Source: Dehalococcoidia bacterium
GTDB taxonomy: Bacteria; Chloroflexota; Dehalococcoidia; GIF9; AB-539-J10
Length of the DNA stretch: 5,483 nt
NCBI GenBank assembly: GCA_003562555.1
Contig: PWUO01000093.1
Span: 1 to 5,483, forward strand
Direction: 5' to 3'
In this document: piece after piece, positions 1 through 5,483 of the stretch
Layout of the letters: each line of letters opens with the position of its first letter
Numbering within the stretch: the stretch's first letter is position 1
The notes under the pieces: model-generated
The model's input: the letters and a program-made list of their open reading frames with translations, nothing else
Told to the model about the DNA's origin: nothing
The model's database searches: none
Made by a program: the position numbers and the translations under genes

Positions 1-742
1 CATAGGAGGCATCCTCCTCGGGACAATCGTCCTGCTCTCCTACTTCGCCAGCCGCATGCTGTTCTTCGGCGGAGCGTCACGAGGTGGCAGGCGCGGTGGA
101 GGCGGTTCAGGAGGCGGAGCTGGACAGCTCATCATCATCGTAATCGGGATCGTACTGATGATCCTCGCGCCTATTGCCGCACGGCTCCTGTACTTCGCGC
201 TGTCGCGCAAGCGGGAGTACCTTGCGGACGCATCAGCTGCCCTTTACACGCGGTACCCCGAGGGACTTGCGTCCGCCCTGGAGAAGATCGCCAGCACGCC
301 GACCCAGCTCCAGACAGCCAACAACGCCACTGCCCCGATGTACATCGTGAACCCGTTTCGAAAGGCGGGGCAGGCAGCCGCCAACATGTCGAGCACACAT
401 CCACCTATATCCGACCGCGTTCGGGTGCTCAGGTCGATGGGAGGTGCGTCCTTTGCCGACTATGACGCGGCATACCGAAGCGTACGCGGCAGCCGTGGCG
501 GGGTCGTTCCACGTGGCGCGCTCGGTCTGACGGGCGATGCCCCTTTGAGACCGCCGTTGACCGACAAGGAGCCGGCCGCAGAGACCGAGGCCACGCGGGC
601 GCGCGAGGTCTCCGACGTGCTCTGGAAGACGAACAACTACCAGACCGTGGAGTGCGATTGCGGCGCGAAGCTTCGCGTACCACCGGGATCGAAGCTCACT
701 CAGTTGAAGTGCCCACGATGCGGCACCGTGCACAAGGTCTGA
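1..742 (+). CDS. htpX: M48-family (HtpX-like) membrane metalloprotease, C-terminal part, with zinc-ribbon tail
   Basis: The gene is cut at the left edge; the reading frame is open from base 2 and ends in TGA, giving 246 visible residues. HtpX-type proteases degrade misfolded or damaged inner-membrane proteins, with the active site facing the cytoplasm. Seen here: a hydrophobic stretch at about residues 1-16, a Gly/Arg-rich linker (about 23-43), a second strong membrane segment (about 45-68), then SRKREYLADASAAL, the conserved M48 block whose Glu (visible residue 72) is the expected third zinc ligand. An STHPPISDRVRVLR block follows (about 113-126), also typical of the family. The HEXXH zinc motif should lie upstream of the window. 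Unusual for the family is a further ~115-residue tail ending in CDCG...CPRCG (Cys 218, 220, 237, 240), a likely zinc ribbon. The gene converges on the dehydrogenase gene with a 13-bp gap. The family call is firm; the symbol is by homology only. Confidence 0.9.
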   Translation, partial: IGGILLGTIVLLSYFASRMLFFGGASRGGRRGGGGSGGGAGQLIIIVIGIVLMILAPIAARLLYFALSRKREYLADASAALYTRYPEGLASALEKIASTPTQLQTANNATAPMYIVNPFRKAGQAAANMSSTHPPISDRVRVLRSMGGASFADYDAAYRSVRGSRGGVVPRGALGLTGDAPLRPPLTDKEPAAETEATRAREVSDVLWKTNNYQTVECDCGAKLRVPPGSKLTQLKCPRCGTVHKV

Positions 743-755
743 CGACACACACGAA

Positions 756-1664
756 CTACGTGGACACGTGGTCGGCAATGCGAACGCCGGTCAGTCGCTC
801 ATACGCTGCAGCCAGCGCCTGATGCCCTTTCTTACCCATGCCCGCCGCCTCGACCGCGTTATAAAGTTGCTGCACCATGGAGGTAGCAGGGAGCGTCATG
901 TGCAACTCCCCTGCCTGGGTCATGAGGATATCCAGGTCCTTCTGCACGGTCTCCACCGTGCCTCCGGGCTCGATGTCTCCCTGCAACAGGCGGGCGCCAA
1001 GATTCTCGAACTGCCACGAGCCGCCAGCCCCGTCCTTGACCGCCTCGTACACGCGGCCCACGTCAAGCCCAAGCCCCGCGCCAAGCGTCAGCGCCTCCAC
1101 GGTGGACAGCATATTCACCAGCACCAGCACCTGGTTGCAGAGCTTCGCTCCCTGGCCCGCGCCGTTCTCCTCACCAACGTGCACGATGCTGCTGCCCATC
1201 GACTGAAGCACAGGCAGAGCGCGCTCATACGCTTCAGTAGGACCTCCCACCATAATCGAAAGCGTGCCCGCCTCTGCGCGAGGGGTGCTGCCACTCACCG
1301 GCGCGTCCAGCATCAGTACGCCACCCTCCTTGAGGCGGACCGCAATGACGCGGGCCTCAGCGGGCGCGATCGTACTCATATCGATGAGTATCATCCCCGG
1401 TCGTGCGCCGGACAGCAATCCGTTGTGCCCGAGCGCAACCTCGGCAGTATCGCCACCGTGCTTCACCATGGTTACCACGATATCGGACGCGGCAGCTACT
1501 TCCTTTGCCGAACTCGCCTCGACGGCGCCATGCGACCTCGCGAACTCGATACCGGGACGGCTGCGGTTCCACACCGTCACCCCGAAGCCTGCCTTGATCA
1601 GGTTGTGGCACATGGGACGGCCCATGTACCCGAGACCAATGAATCCGATTTTCAACTGTGACAT
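756..1664 (-). CDS. NAD(P)-dependent beta-hydroxyacid dehydrogenase (3-hydroxyisobutyrate dehydrogenase family)
   Basis: This is a complete 302-residue protein, normal length for the 3-hydroxyisobutyrate dehydrogenase/tartronate semialdehyde reductase family, soluble enzymes that oxidise or reduce beta-hydroxyacids. The N-terminal Rossmann fold shows G-x-G-x-x-G as GLGYMG (Gly 10, 12, 15). The second strand ends VWNRS (31-35) with no acidic residue, which in this superfamily usually means NADP(H) rather than NAD(H); that is inference. The substrate loop DAPVSGSTPRAEAGTL (120-135) matches the family signature, except that the usual second Gly after SG is Ser. The catalytic Lys is expected at 174 in GAGQGAKLCNQ, with Asn 177 one helical turn later. 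The C-terminal all-helical domain has the conserved KDLDI block (242-246). ATG at 1664 is supported by AGGAGG ten bases upstream and by the motif position. It stops at TAG. The substrate cannot be named: 3-hydroxyisobutyrate, tartronate semialdehyde, succinate semialdehyde or another semialdehyde are all possible. Confidence 0.93.
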   Translation of the reverse strand: MSQLKIGFIGLGYMGRPMCHNLIKAGFGVTVWNRSRPGIEFARSHGAVEASSAKEVAAASDIVVTMVKHGGDTAEVALGHNGLLSGARPGMILIDMSTIAPAEARVIAVRLKEGGVLMLDAPVSGSTPRAEAGTLSIMVGGPTEAYERALPVLQSMGSSIVHVGEENGAGQGAKLCNQVLVLVNMLSTVEALTLGAGLGLDVGRVYEAVKDGAGGSWQFENLGARLLQGDIEPGGTVETVQKDLDILMTQAGELHMTLPATSMVQQLYNAVEAAGMGKKGHQALAAAYERLTGVRIADHVST

Positions 1665-1674
1665 CCCCTGACTT

Positions 1675-1680
1675 CCTCCT
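1675..1680 (-). promoter_or_regulatory. Shine-Dalgarno site of the dehydrogenase gene
   Basis: A perfect AGGAGG on the minus strand, ten bases upstream of the ATG at 1664. It fixes the start of the dehydrogenase. Confidence 0.8.
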
Positions 1681-1700
1681 CAGTTACGCTGGGCTCCTCA

Positions 1701-1721
1701 GGCGGGGGTGGTGGTGGTGGA
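1701..1721 (+). other. G-rich tract with (GGT) repeats
   Basis: The plus strand has a GGGGG run followed by four GG doublets each separated by a single T. It could form a two-tetrad G-quadruplex on the plus strand. It lies in the divergent spacer, inside the predicted leader of the dehydrogenase mRNA, where it reads as C-rich CCA repeats. No function is shown; it may be simple sequence drift in a GC-rich genome. Confidence 0.4.
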
Positions 1722-1762
1722 CCGGATTGCGTACGAAACCCGCGCCATTCAACAGACGTGCT

Positions 1763-1791
1763 ATTCTAGGTACCTGCGATGGGGCCGTCAA
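1763..1791 (-). promoter_or_regulatory. Predicted sigma70-type promoter of the dehydrogenase gene
   Basis: Read on the minus strand, the -35 box is TTGACG (1786-1791) and the -10 box is TAGAAT (1763-1768), separated by exactly 17 bases. Each box matches the consensus at five of six positions. Transcription would begin near 1756, giving a leader of about 90 nt before the ATG at 1664. The -35 box sits only six bases from the Shine-Dalgarno site of the divergent pseudouridine synthase gene, so the two control regions overlap physically. Assignment is by consensus match only. Confidence 0.6.
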
Positions 1792-1797
1792 ACTCGC

Positions 1798-1805
1798 AGG
1801 AGAGG
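1798..1805 (+). promoter_or_regulatory. Shine-Dalgarno site of the pseudouridine synthase gene
   Basis: AGGAGAGG ends nine bases before the ATG at 1815. It decides the start: an in-frame ATG at 1779 has only a weak AGG ahead of it and would add 12 residues that are not part of the S4 domain. No convincing plus-strand promoter was found for this gene; TATTCT at 1762-1767 is a possible -10 but lacks a partner -35. Confidence 0.7.
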
Positions 1806-1814
1806 ACCACCACA

Positions 1815-3719
1815 ATGACAGCGATCCCACTGGTCAGGATGCTTACCGACGCGGGCTACGGCTCACGCCGGGACGCCTCCCAACTCGTCAAGAAGGGCCT
1901 GGTGGAGATCAACGGCCGCATCGCCTCGTCGTACACCGAACTCGTCGACCCCGGGGTAGACCGTATCGTCGTCACAGGAAGGGAGGTCGCGGCGCAGCAG
2001 GCACGACGCATCTACGTCGTCATGAACAAACCCGAGGGATTCCTTTGCACCACGGAAGATGACAGAGGCCGCCCTACGGTTATGGACCTCCTCCCGGCAC
2101 ATGTGCGGAGCGCGGGTCTACACCCCGCAGGGCGCCTGGACGAAGACAGCACCGGGTTGTTGGTACTTACCAACGACGGCCAGTTGACGTACGAGCTGAC
2201 CCATCCCCGGTTCGAGCATGAGAAAGAATACTACGTCGCCACCACTGGCCGGCTGACCGACGCGGATGTCGAGAAGCTCGAGCAGGGGGTGGAGATTGAG
2301 GGCCAGAAGACCTGGCCCGCCCGAATGAAACTGCTCCTCGGCCAGTCGCCTTACACATACAGCATCACCATTCACGAGGGCAGAAAGCGCCAGATTCGAC
2401 TCATGTTCGCGGCAATCGGTCAGCAAGTGGCCATGCTCAAGAGGGTGAGGATGGGCGGCCTGCTGCTTGATGACCTCGAGGAGGGCACGTGGCGCGAGTT
2501 GACACCGCCGGATCTGCGAAAGCTTATGAGAGGATCGGCGGAGGAGAGGCGGACATCCCGAGCCGTAGCGCGCGTACGCAGCCCGTACGGGCAGCGTCCG
2601 GAAAGAAGAGAGTACGGGAGCTCCGAAAGGAGCACTCGTGCTCAAGAACGGCCATCACGAGCCTTCTCGCCGCCCGCAGAACGGCGGGCGGAGGCACCAG
2701 CCGCGAGACGGGACACGTCACCGAAGGCGAGGCACCTCGAAGTGGAGGCCAGCGCTCCCCGTAGATGGTCGGGCACAGGAACGTCCTCTGACAGCCGCCC
2801 ATCGCGCTTCGCTGATGAGAGAGGACCGCGGCCGTATGCAGGAAGTGTGAGGGATACGTCGCCGGATCGCCTGTATCGCCGAACGGCATCCGAGCGTGAT
2901 TCACGGCCCTATGCCCGCAGGGATTCGGGCCCACAGGGAGACAGTCCTTACCGGCCGAGCGAAGGGGACAGGGACACACGTCCTTACGTAAGAAGAGACA
3001 CGGGCGCACCTACTGACCGTCCGCAGCGCAGGGCCGCACCCAGCGGTGAATCCAGACCTTATGCCCGCAGGGATTCGGGCCCACAGGGAGACAGTCCTTA
3101 CCGGCGGAGCGAAGGGGTCAGGGACACACGTCCTTACGTAAGAAGAGACACGGGCGCACCTACCAACCGTCCGCAGCGCAGGGCCGCACCCAGCGGTGAA
3201 TCCAGACCTTATGCCCGCAGGGATGCAGGAGCGGACCAGCGGACACACTATCAACGGGCGGATGGTGACCGGACAACGCGCCCGTACGACCGAAGAGAGT
3301 CCGGCGCTCCCACGAGTCGCCCCTACCGCAGACCCGAGACCGGACACGATTCACGGCCGTCCGCGCTACGTGATTCTGGGTCTGACAAACGGGACTCCTA
3401 TCGCCGACCCGATGACCGACGCGAACAAGGCGGGTACGAGCGCCCCGGTTCCGCAGGCCCCTCAGCACGACCCTCGCGTCGACCGGTTCAGGAGCGATCC
3501 GGATCACCGGACGCAAGGCAGCGTCGCAGTCGGGTAACCCCTGAACACCCAAGAGAGCGATCACCGGACGATCGGAGGTCGAGACCACGAACCGCGCAGC
3601 CGGAACGTCGCACGCACGCTGAGCGGCCAAAGTCGGGCGCTCCGCGAGCCCGGCGAACTGATGTCAGGCGCACGTCCACAGACAGACATCCTCCCACACA
3701 ACGTCAGCGTGACGCATAA
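1815..3719 (+). CDS. RsuA/RluB-family rRNA pseudouridine synthase with a ~395-residue Arg-rich repeat tail
   Basis: The protein is 634 residues and converts specific uridines in ribosomal RNA to pseudouridine. An N-terminal S4 RNA-binding domain (about residues 4-50, with GYGSRRDASQLVKKGLVEING) is followed by the catalytic domain (about 66-235). The catalytic motif GRLDEDSTGLLVLTNDG spans 106-122, with Asp 109 as the expected nucleophile. HEGRKRQIRLMF (187-198) and LKRVRMGGL (208-216) are further family blocks. Family members are usually about 230-300 residues. Here, after about residue 240, the chain becomes rich in Arg, Pro, Ser, Asp and Gly with almost no hydrophobic residues, includes a 25-residue tandem repeat (about 342-541), and looks disordered, strongly basic and RNA-binding. 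The frame stays open throughout and the repeats are multiples of three, so the tail looks translated. Whether the target is 16S or 23S rRNA cannot be told; RluB-like 23S modification is somewhat favoured by the basic C-terminal extension known in RluB. It ends with TAA, converging on the transporter with an 18-bp gap. Confidence 0.92.
   Translation: MTAIPLVRMLTDAGYGSRRDASQLVKKGLVEINGRIASSYTELVDPGVDRIVVTGREVAAQQARRIYVVMNKPEGFLCTTEDDRGRPTVMDLLPAHVRSAGLHPAGRLDEDSTGLLVLTNDGQLTYELTHPRFEHEKEYYVATTGRLTDADVEKLEQGVEIEGQKTWPARMKLLLGQSPYTYSITIHEGRKRQIRLMFAAIGQQVAMLKRVRMGGLLLDDLEEGTWRELTPPDLRKLMRGSAEERRTSRAVARVRSPYGQRPERREYGSSERSTRAQERPSRAFSPPAERRAEAPAARRDTSPKARHLEVEASAPRRWSGTGTSSDSRPSRFADERGPRPYAGSVRDTSPDRLYRRTASERDSRPYARRDSGPQGDSPYRPSEGDRDTRPYVRRDTGAPTDRPQRRAAPSGESRPYARRDSGPQGDSPYRRSEGVRDTRPYVRRDTGAPTNRPQRRAAPSGESRPYARRDAGADQRTHYQRADGDRTTRPYDRRESGAPTSRPYRRPETGHDSRPSALRDSGSDKRDSYRRPDDRREQGGYERPGSAGPSARPSRRPVQERSGSPDARQRRSRVTPEHPRERSPDDRRSRPRTAQPERRTHAERPKSGAPRARRTDVRRTSTDRHPPTQRQRDA
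2838..3437 (+). repeat. Tandem array of eight 25-residue (75-bp) units in the pseudouridine synthase tail
   Basis: Units begin at 2838, 2913, 2988, 3063, 3138, 3213, 3288 and 3363, each exactly 25 codons. Units typically open with an xRRDxG pattern, have a central PYRR or RPxRR, and end in SRPY or TRPY. The middle units are well conserved; the outer ones (first and last) are degenerate. Odd and even middle units form two subtypes, one with PQGDSPYR and one with GAPTxRPQRRAAPSGE, so the array seems to have grown first by 25-codon steps and later by a 50-codon dimer. Unit edges are set by the protein pattern and could be phased differently. Confidence 0.85.
2913..3212 (+). repeat. Two nearly identical tandem copies of a 150-bp segment
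   Basis: Copy one is 2913-3062 and copy two 3063-3212. By direct comparison they differ at four of 150 positions: one base in the PYR(P/R) codon, one in the following G(D/V) codon, and two in the adjacent T(D/N) codons. A third copy at 3213-3362 keeps the 50-codon register but has diverged widely. The low divergence indicates a recent duplication or ongoing homogenisation. CTTACGTAAG, a perfect 10-bp palindrome, recurs at 2983-2992 and 3133-3142, across the junction of the two half-units. Confidence 0.92.
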
Positions 3720-3720
3720 G

Positions 3721-3736
3721 GCCGTGCACCTACGGC
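3721..3736. terminator. Weak hairpin between convergent stop codons
   Basis: GCCGT (3721-3725) pairs with ACGGC (3732-3736) around a six-base loop, in the 18-bp gap between the pseudouridine synthase and transporter stops. The stem is only five pairs and there is no clear T-run on either side, so it is at best a poor bidirectional terminator and may be chance. Confidence 0.2.
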
Positions 3737-3737
3737 A

Positions 3738-4958
3738 CTAGAGACTTTGCCCTTCTACGCCCCGGCCGTTTCGTCTCAGCGCTCGCACCAGAAGCGGCAC
3801 CAGAGAAACCGCAGCCGCAACGCTCAGAATCGCGCATACGAGGAACACCGCCTTGAGTCCCTGAGCATCCGCTACATAGCCGAGTGCGCTTGCCGAGAAC
3901 GAGCCCACGCCGAAGGCGCAGAAGAAGTACAGGCCGTACATTCGGCCCCGCCAGTAGTCCGGGCAGTAATCGGCGATGAGCGCGTTGAACACCGGCTGGC
4001 TGATGAAGTGGAAGAACGCAAATGCCGCGGCGGCACCGAGCAGCGCCGCGCCTCCGAAGAACCAGACACCGAGGAGGGCTGGCGCGGATACTCCCAGCGA
4101 GATGAGCGCAAGGGTCTCGCGCCTGCGCTTATCCGATAAATAGCCACCCATGAACTGTCCCGCCACTCCGAACAGCAGCGCCACGGTCGTGAACGATCCA
4201 CCCAGCATAATTGGGTCGAGCCCGGCGATGTCAGACCTGACGCTGAGGCTGAGATGAGAGGGGAGAAAGGTGACGACGCCCCGATAGACGAGGCCGTTAA
4301 TCACACTTGAGACGAGGATAAGCACGAGCGGCATGAGGACGGGTCGAAGCGACGCGCGACTCGTGTCCTTAGGGGCGGTTCCCGTATCAGCAATGGCCGG
4401 GTATATCTTGCGTGGCAGCCGCAGAATAAGCAGTCCCAGTACGATGCAGGGCACCGCGAATACCGCGTAGGCCAGTCTCCACCCCATGCCGGAGGCGATG
4501 ATGCCGACGATGATGGGGCCCAGTGCCAATCCCAGGTTGCCACCGGTTCCCAGGTAGGCGAAGCCAAGACCGGTACGGCTGGCAGTGCGGGCGATGAACG
4601 CCTAGGCCACCGGATGAAACAGACCAAGCGCCACGCCGAGCAGCGCCAGCGCCACGCCGAGGATGGTCACGCCCGGGGCAATGCACACGCCGATCGCACC
4701 CACACCCATGCCCAGCGAGCATATCGCGAGCAGACGCGTCTCGCTCATCCGGTCGGCAAGCACACCAACGGGCAACGCAGTGAGTCCGTAGGCAAACCCG
4801 AACACGTTGGCAATGACGCCCAGCACGAACATGCTGGTGCCGAGATCGGCGGCGATGGCCACAAGCACGACGCCATATGCCAGCTCAAGGACATGCAGCA
4901 GCCCGTGAAGGGTGGAAACGTAGCCGATGCTTCTGCGTTCCAGGGAGACCTCTGCCAT
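3738..4958 (-). pseudogene. MFS transporter interrupted by one in-frame TAG
   Basis: Read through one amber codon, this is a 406-codon major facilitator superfamily carrier with about twelve hydrophobic segments, four before the stop and eight after. The first part (118 residues from ATG 4958) has HGLLHVLELAYG in helix 1 and the loop 2-3 motif A as GVLADRMSETRLL, ending at FHPVA. The second part continues in the same frame with AFIARTASRTGLGFAYLGTGGNLG, the expected partner of an FHP motif, then helices 5-12, including a second motif-A-like GGYLSDKRRRETL between helices 8 and 9. The layout and FHP motif recall Fsr-like and related drug or solute exporters; the substrate is unknown. ATG 4958 is preferred over GTG 5009, which has no ribosome site. 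No good restart exists soon after the stop; the first near candidate, TTG at 4529, lies inside a helix without a Shine-Dalgarno. As written it is a broken gene; a sequencing error or readthrough remain possible. Confidence 0.8.
4602..4604 (-). other. In-frame amber codon inside the MFS gene
   Basis: Minus-strand reading is GTG GCC TAG GCG TTC, between FHPVA and AFIART. The frame is the same on both sides, so a single substitution explains the break. TAG also ends the dehydrogenase gene and this transporter gene itself, so it is an ordinary stop codon in this organism. A small residue is usual at this place in related carriers; TCG (Ser) to TAG is one plausible single change. Confidence 0.85.
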
Positions 4959-5150
4959 GGTGCGCCCTTTCTTCTGCGGTGAAAGGCCCGCCTCGACATG
5001 GGCGTCCACGACCGCATGAACGTGTAGTCACGGCAGTCTACCATAGCGAACATCACTTTGGTATCGCCCTTTGCGTTGTACCTGGCCGCATGGCATATTC
5101 CATTGTGAATCGGGCGACACACGCACTCGCGCCGAACACGTGCGTAACAC

Positions 5151-5179
5151 TTGAAAGACACGGGCATATGCGTCATGCT
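5151..5179 (+). promoter_or_regulatory. Weak candidate promoter for the cysteine-motif gene
   Basis: TTGAAA (5151-5156), 17 bases, then CATGCT (5174-5179). The -35 is fair but the -10 matches the consensus at only three positions. A perfect palindrome GCATATGC (5164-5171) lies in the spacer and could be a binding site, or chance. Confidence 0.2.
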
Positions 5180-5196
5180 GTGTACCGACGATCGCA

Positions 5197-5214
5197 CGCG
5201 CCGGTCGCGGCGCG
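5197..5214 (+). other. GC-only hairpin upstream of the ribosome site
   Basis: CGCGCC (5197-5202) pairs perfectly with GGCGCG (5209-5214) around a six-base loop. It ends 12 bases before the AAGGAG of the downstream gene, so it would fold in the leader of that mRNA. It lacks a T-run, so it is not an intrinsic terminator. In GC-rich DNA such stems arise by chance. Confidence 0.3.
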
Positions 5215-5226
5215 AGCGGATGCGGA

Positions 5227-5232
5227 AAGGAG
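5227..5232 (+). promoter_or_regulatory. Shine-Dalgarno site of the cysteine-motif gene
   Basis: AAGGAG ends nine bases before the ATG at 5242 and supports that start over the out-of-frame ATG at 5235. Confidence 0.7.
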
Positions 5233-5241
5233 ACATGCTTT

Positions 5242-5483
5242 ATGTCAGATAACGAGTCCAGGGAACGCATTCTGGATGAGGTGGAGCGAAAGGCAGGCGA
5301 ATACGAGATAGAGTCCGGTTGCTGCTCACAGGGCTGCCTGCGGGCGCTGCAGGAGCAGTTCGAGATCGGAAATGCACAGACCTACAAGGCCCCCACCGCA
5401 CTCCCCGGCATCGCGCTACGCGGCGAGACCTGTGGGGGTGTGAGCGGCGCCCTGATGGCCATCGGCCTGGAGTGGGGACGGGA
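5242..5483 (+). CDS. C_GCAxxG_C_C-type cysteine-motif protein, N-terminal part
   Basis: The gene runs off the right edge after 80 complete codons. The family is small (commonly about 130-160 residues), of unproven function, and thought to be redox- or metal-related because of its spaced conserved cysteines. Seen here: an acidic N-terminal helix, then SGCCSQGCLRALQEQF with Cys 27, 28 and 32 matching the first cysteine block, and GETCGGVSGALMAIGLEWGR with Cys 64 matching the central (G)xTCG-x2-GA-x-MA-x-GL signature. The remaining C-terminal cysteine(s) would lie outside the window. ATG 5242 is supported by AAGGAG at good spacing. It diverges from the transporter gene across an intergenic region of about 280 bp. 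The family call is good; the biochemical role is unknown. Confidence 0.8.
   Translation, partial: MSDNESRERILDEVERKAGEYEIESGCCSQGCLRALQEQFEIGNAQTYKAPTALPGIALRGETCGGVSGALMAIGLEWGR

Larger units (their letters stand above)
4959..5241. other. Divergent intergenic region between the transporter and the cysteine-motif gene
   Basis: No convincing gene was found here; open frames on both strands are overlaps from the flanks without recognisable protein character. The region should hold control sites for both divergent genes. Only weak promoter-like elements and a short GC-rich hairpin near the right-hand gene could be picked out. The transporter start itself has only a weak purine-rich ribosome site. 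Confidence 0.5.

Noticed and set aside
768..1661. Plus-strand 297-codon open frame covering the whole dehydrogenase gene
   Set aside because: It is the antisense shadow of a well-recognised gene, His- and Arg-rich with no family motif and no Shine-Dalgarno; long antisense frames are expected in GC-rich DNA.
1779..1814. Upstream in-frame ATG for the pseudouridine synthase (12 extra residues)
   Set aside because: The strong AGGAGAGG lies after it and is correctly spaced for ATG 1815, and the S4 domain begins right after 1815.
2913..3212. CRISPR-like repeat-spacer pattern
   Set aside because: The repeats are 75/150 bp, directly adjacent with no unique spacers, and in frame inside a coding sequence.
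2901..3347. Minus-strand 148-codon open frame within the repeat array
   Set aside because: Its own repetitiveness simply mirrors the plus-strand repeat; it has no recognisable domain and no ribosome site.
3738..4529. Transporter second half as an independent gene starting at TTG 4529
   Set aside because: The TTG lies within a conserved helix-5 segment that continues upstream to the amber codon, with no Shine-Dalgarno before it.
4602..4604. Pyrrolysine or amber recoding at the transporter TAG
   Set aside because: TAG ends both the dehydrogenase gene and the transporter gene itself, no recoding element is recognisable, and MFS carriers are not known to use pyrrolysine.
4959..5009. GTG at 5009 as the transporter start
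   Set aside because: No Shine-Dalgarno precedes it and the extra 17 residues are not typical of the family; ATG 4958 fits better.
4877..5311. Plus-strand 144-codon frame spanning the divergent intergenic region
   Set aside because: It overlaps the transporter 5' end and the start of the cysteine-motif gene in another frame and shows no recognisable protein character.

Overview
The window is a GC-rich bacterial chromosomal stretch, densely coded, with five protein genes on alternating strands (+, -, +, -, +). Nothing in it is phage-, plasmid- or CRISPR-like, and no RNA gene is visible. The gene content (an HtpX-like protease with a zinc-ribbon tail, a beta-hydroxyacid dehydrogenase, an RsuA/RluB-type pseudouridine synthase with a long Arg-rich tail, an MFS carrier and a C_GCAxxG_C_C-type cysteine protein) resembles environmental Chloroflexota (Dehalococcoidia/SAR202-like). 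That assignment is a guess from gene families, not a demonstrated placement.

Layout. 1-742 (+) is the C-terminal two-thirds or so of an M48/HtpX membrane protease, cut by the left edge, with a four-cysteine zinc ribbon at its end. 756-1664 (-) is a complete 3-hydroxyisobutyrate dehydrogenase-family protein, converging on the protease gene with only 13 bp between stops. A 150-bp divergent spacer (1665-1814) carries a good sigma70-type promoter for the dehydrogenase, a G-rich tract, and Shine-Dalgarno sequences for both flanking genes. 1815-3719 (+) is a pseudouridine synthase: a normal ~235-residue S4 plus catalytic body, followed by ~395 residues of Arg/Pro/Ser/Asp-rich sequence containing a 25-residue tandem repeat and a nearly identical 150-bp duplication. 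3738-4958 (-) is a 12-helix MFS transporter interrupted by one in-frame TAG after helix 4. 4959-5241 is a divergent intergenic region. 5242 to the right edge (+) is the N-terminal part of a C_GCAxxG_C_C-type cysteine-motif protein.

The genes do not form an operon: every adjacent pair is convergent or divergent, and no shared pathway is evident. The points most worth following up are the repeat-expanded tail of the pseudouridine synthase, the single amber codon in the otherwise intact transporter, and the zinc ribbon on the protease. No clearly new multi-gene system was found.
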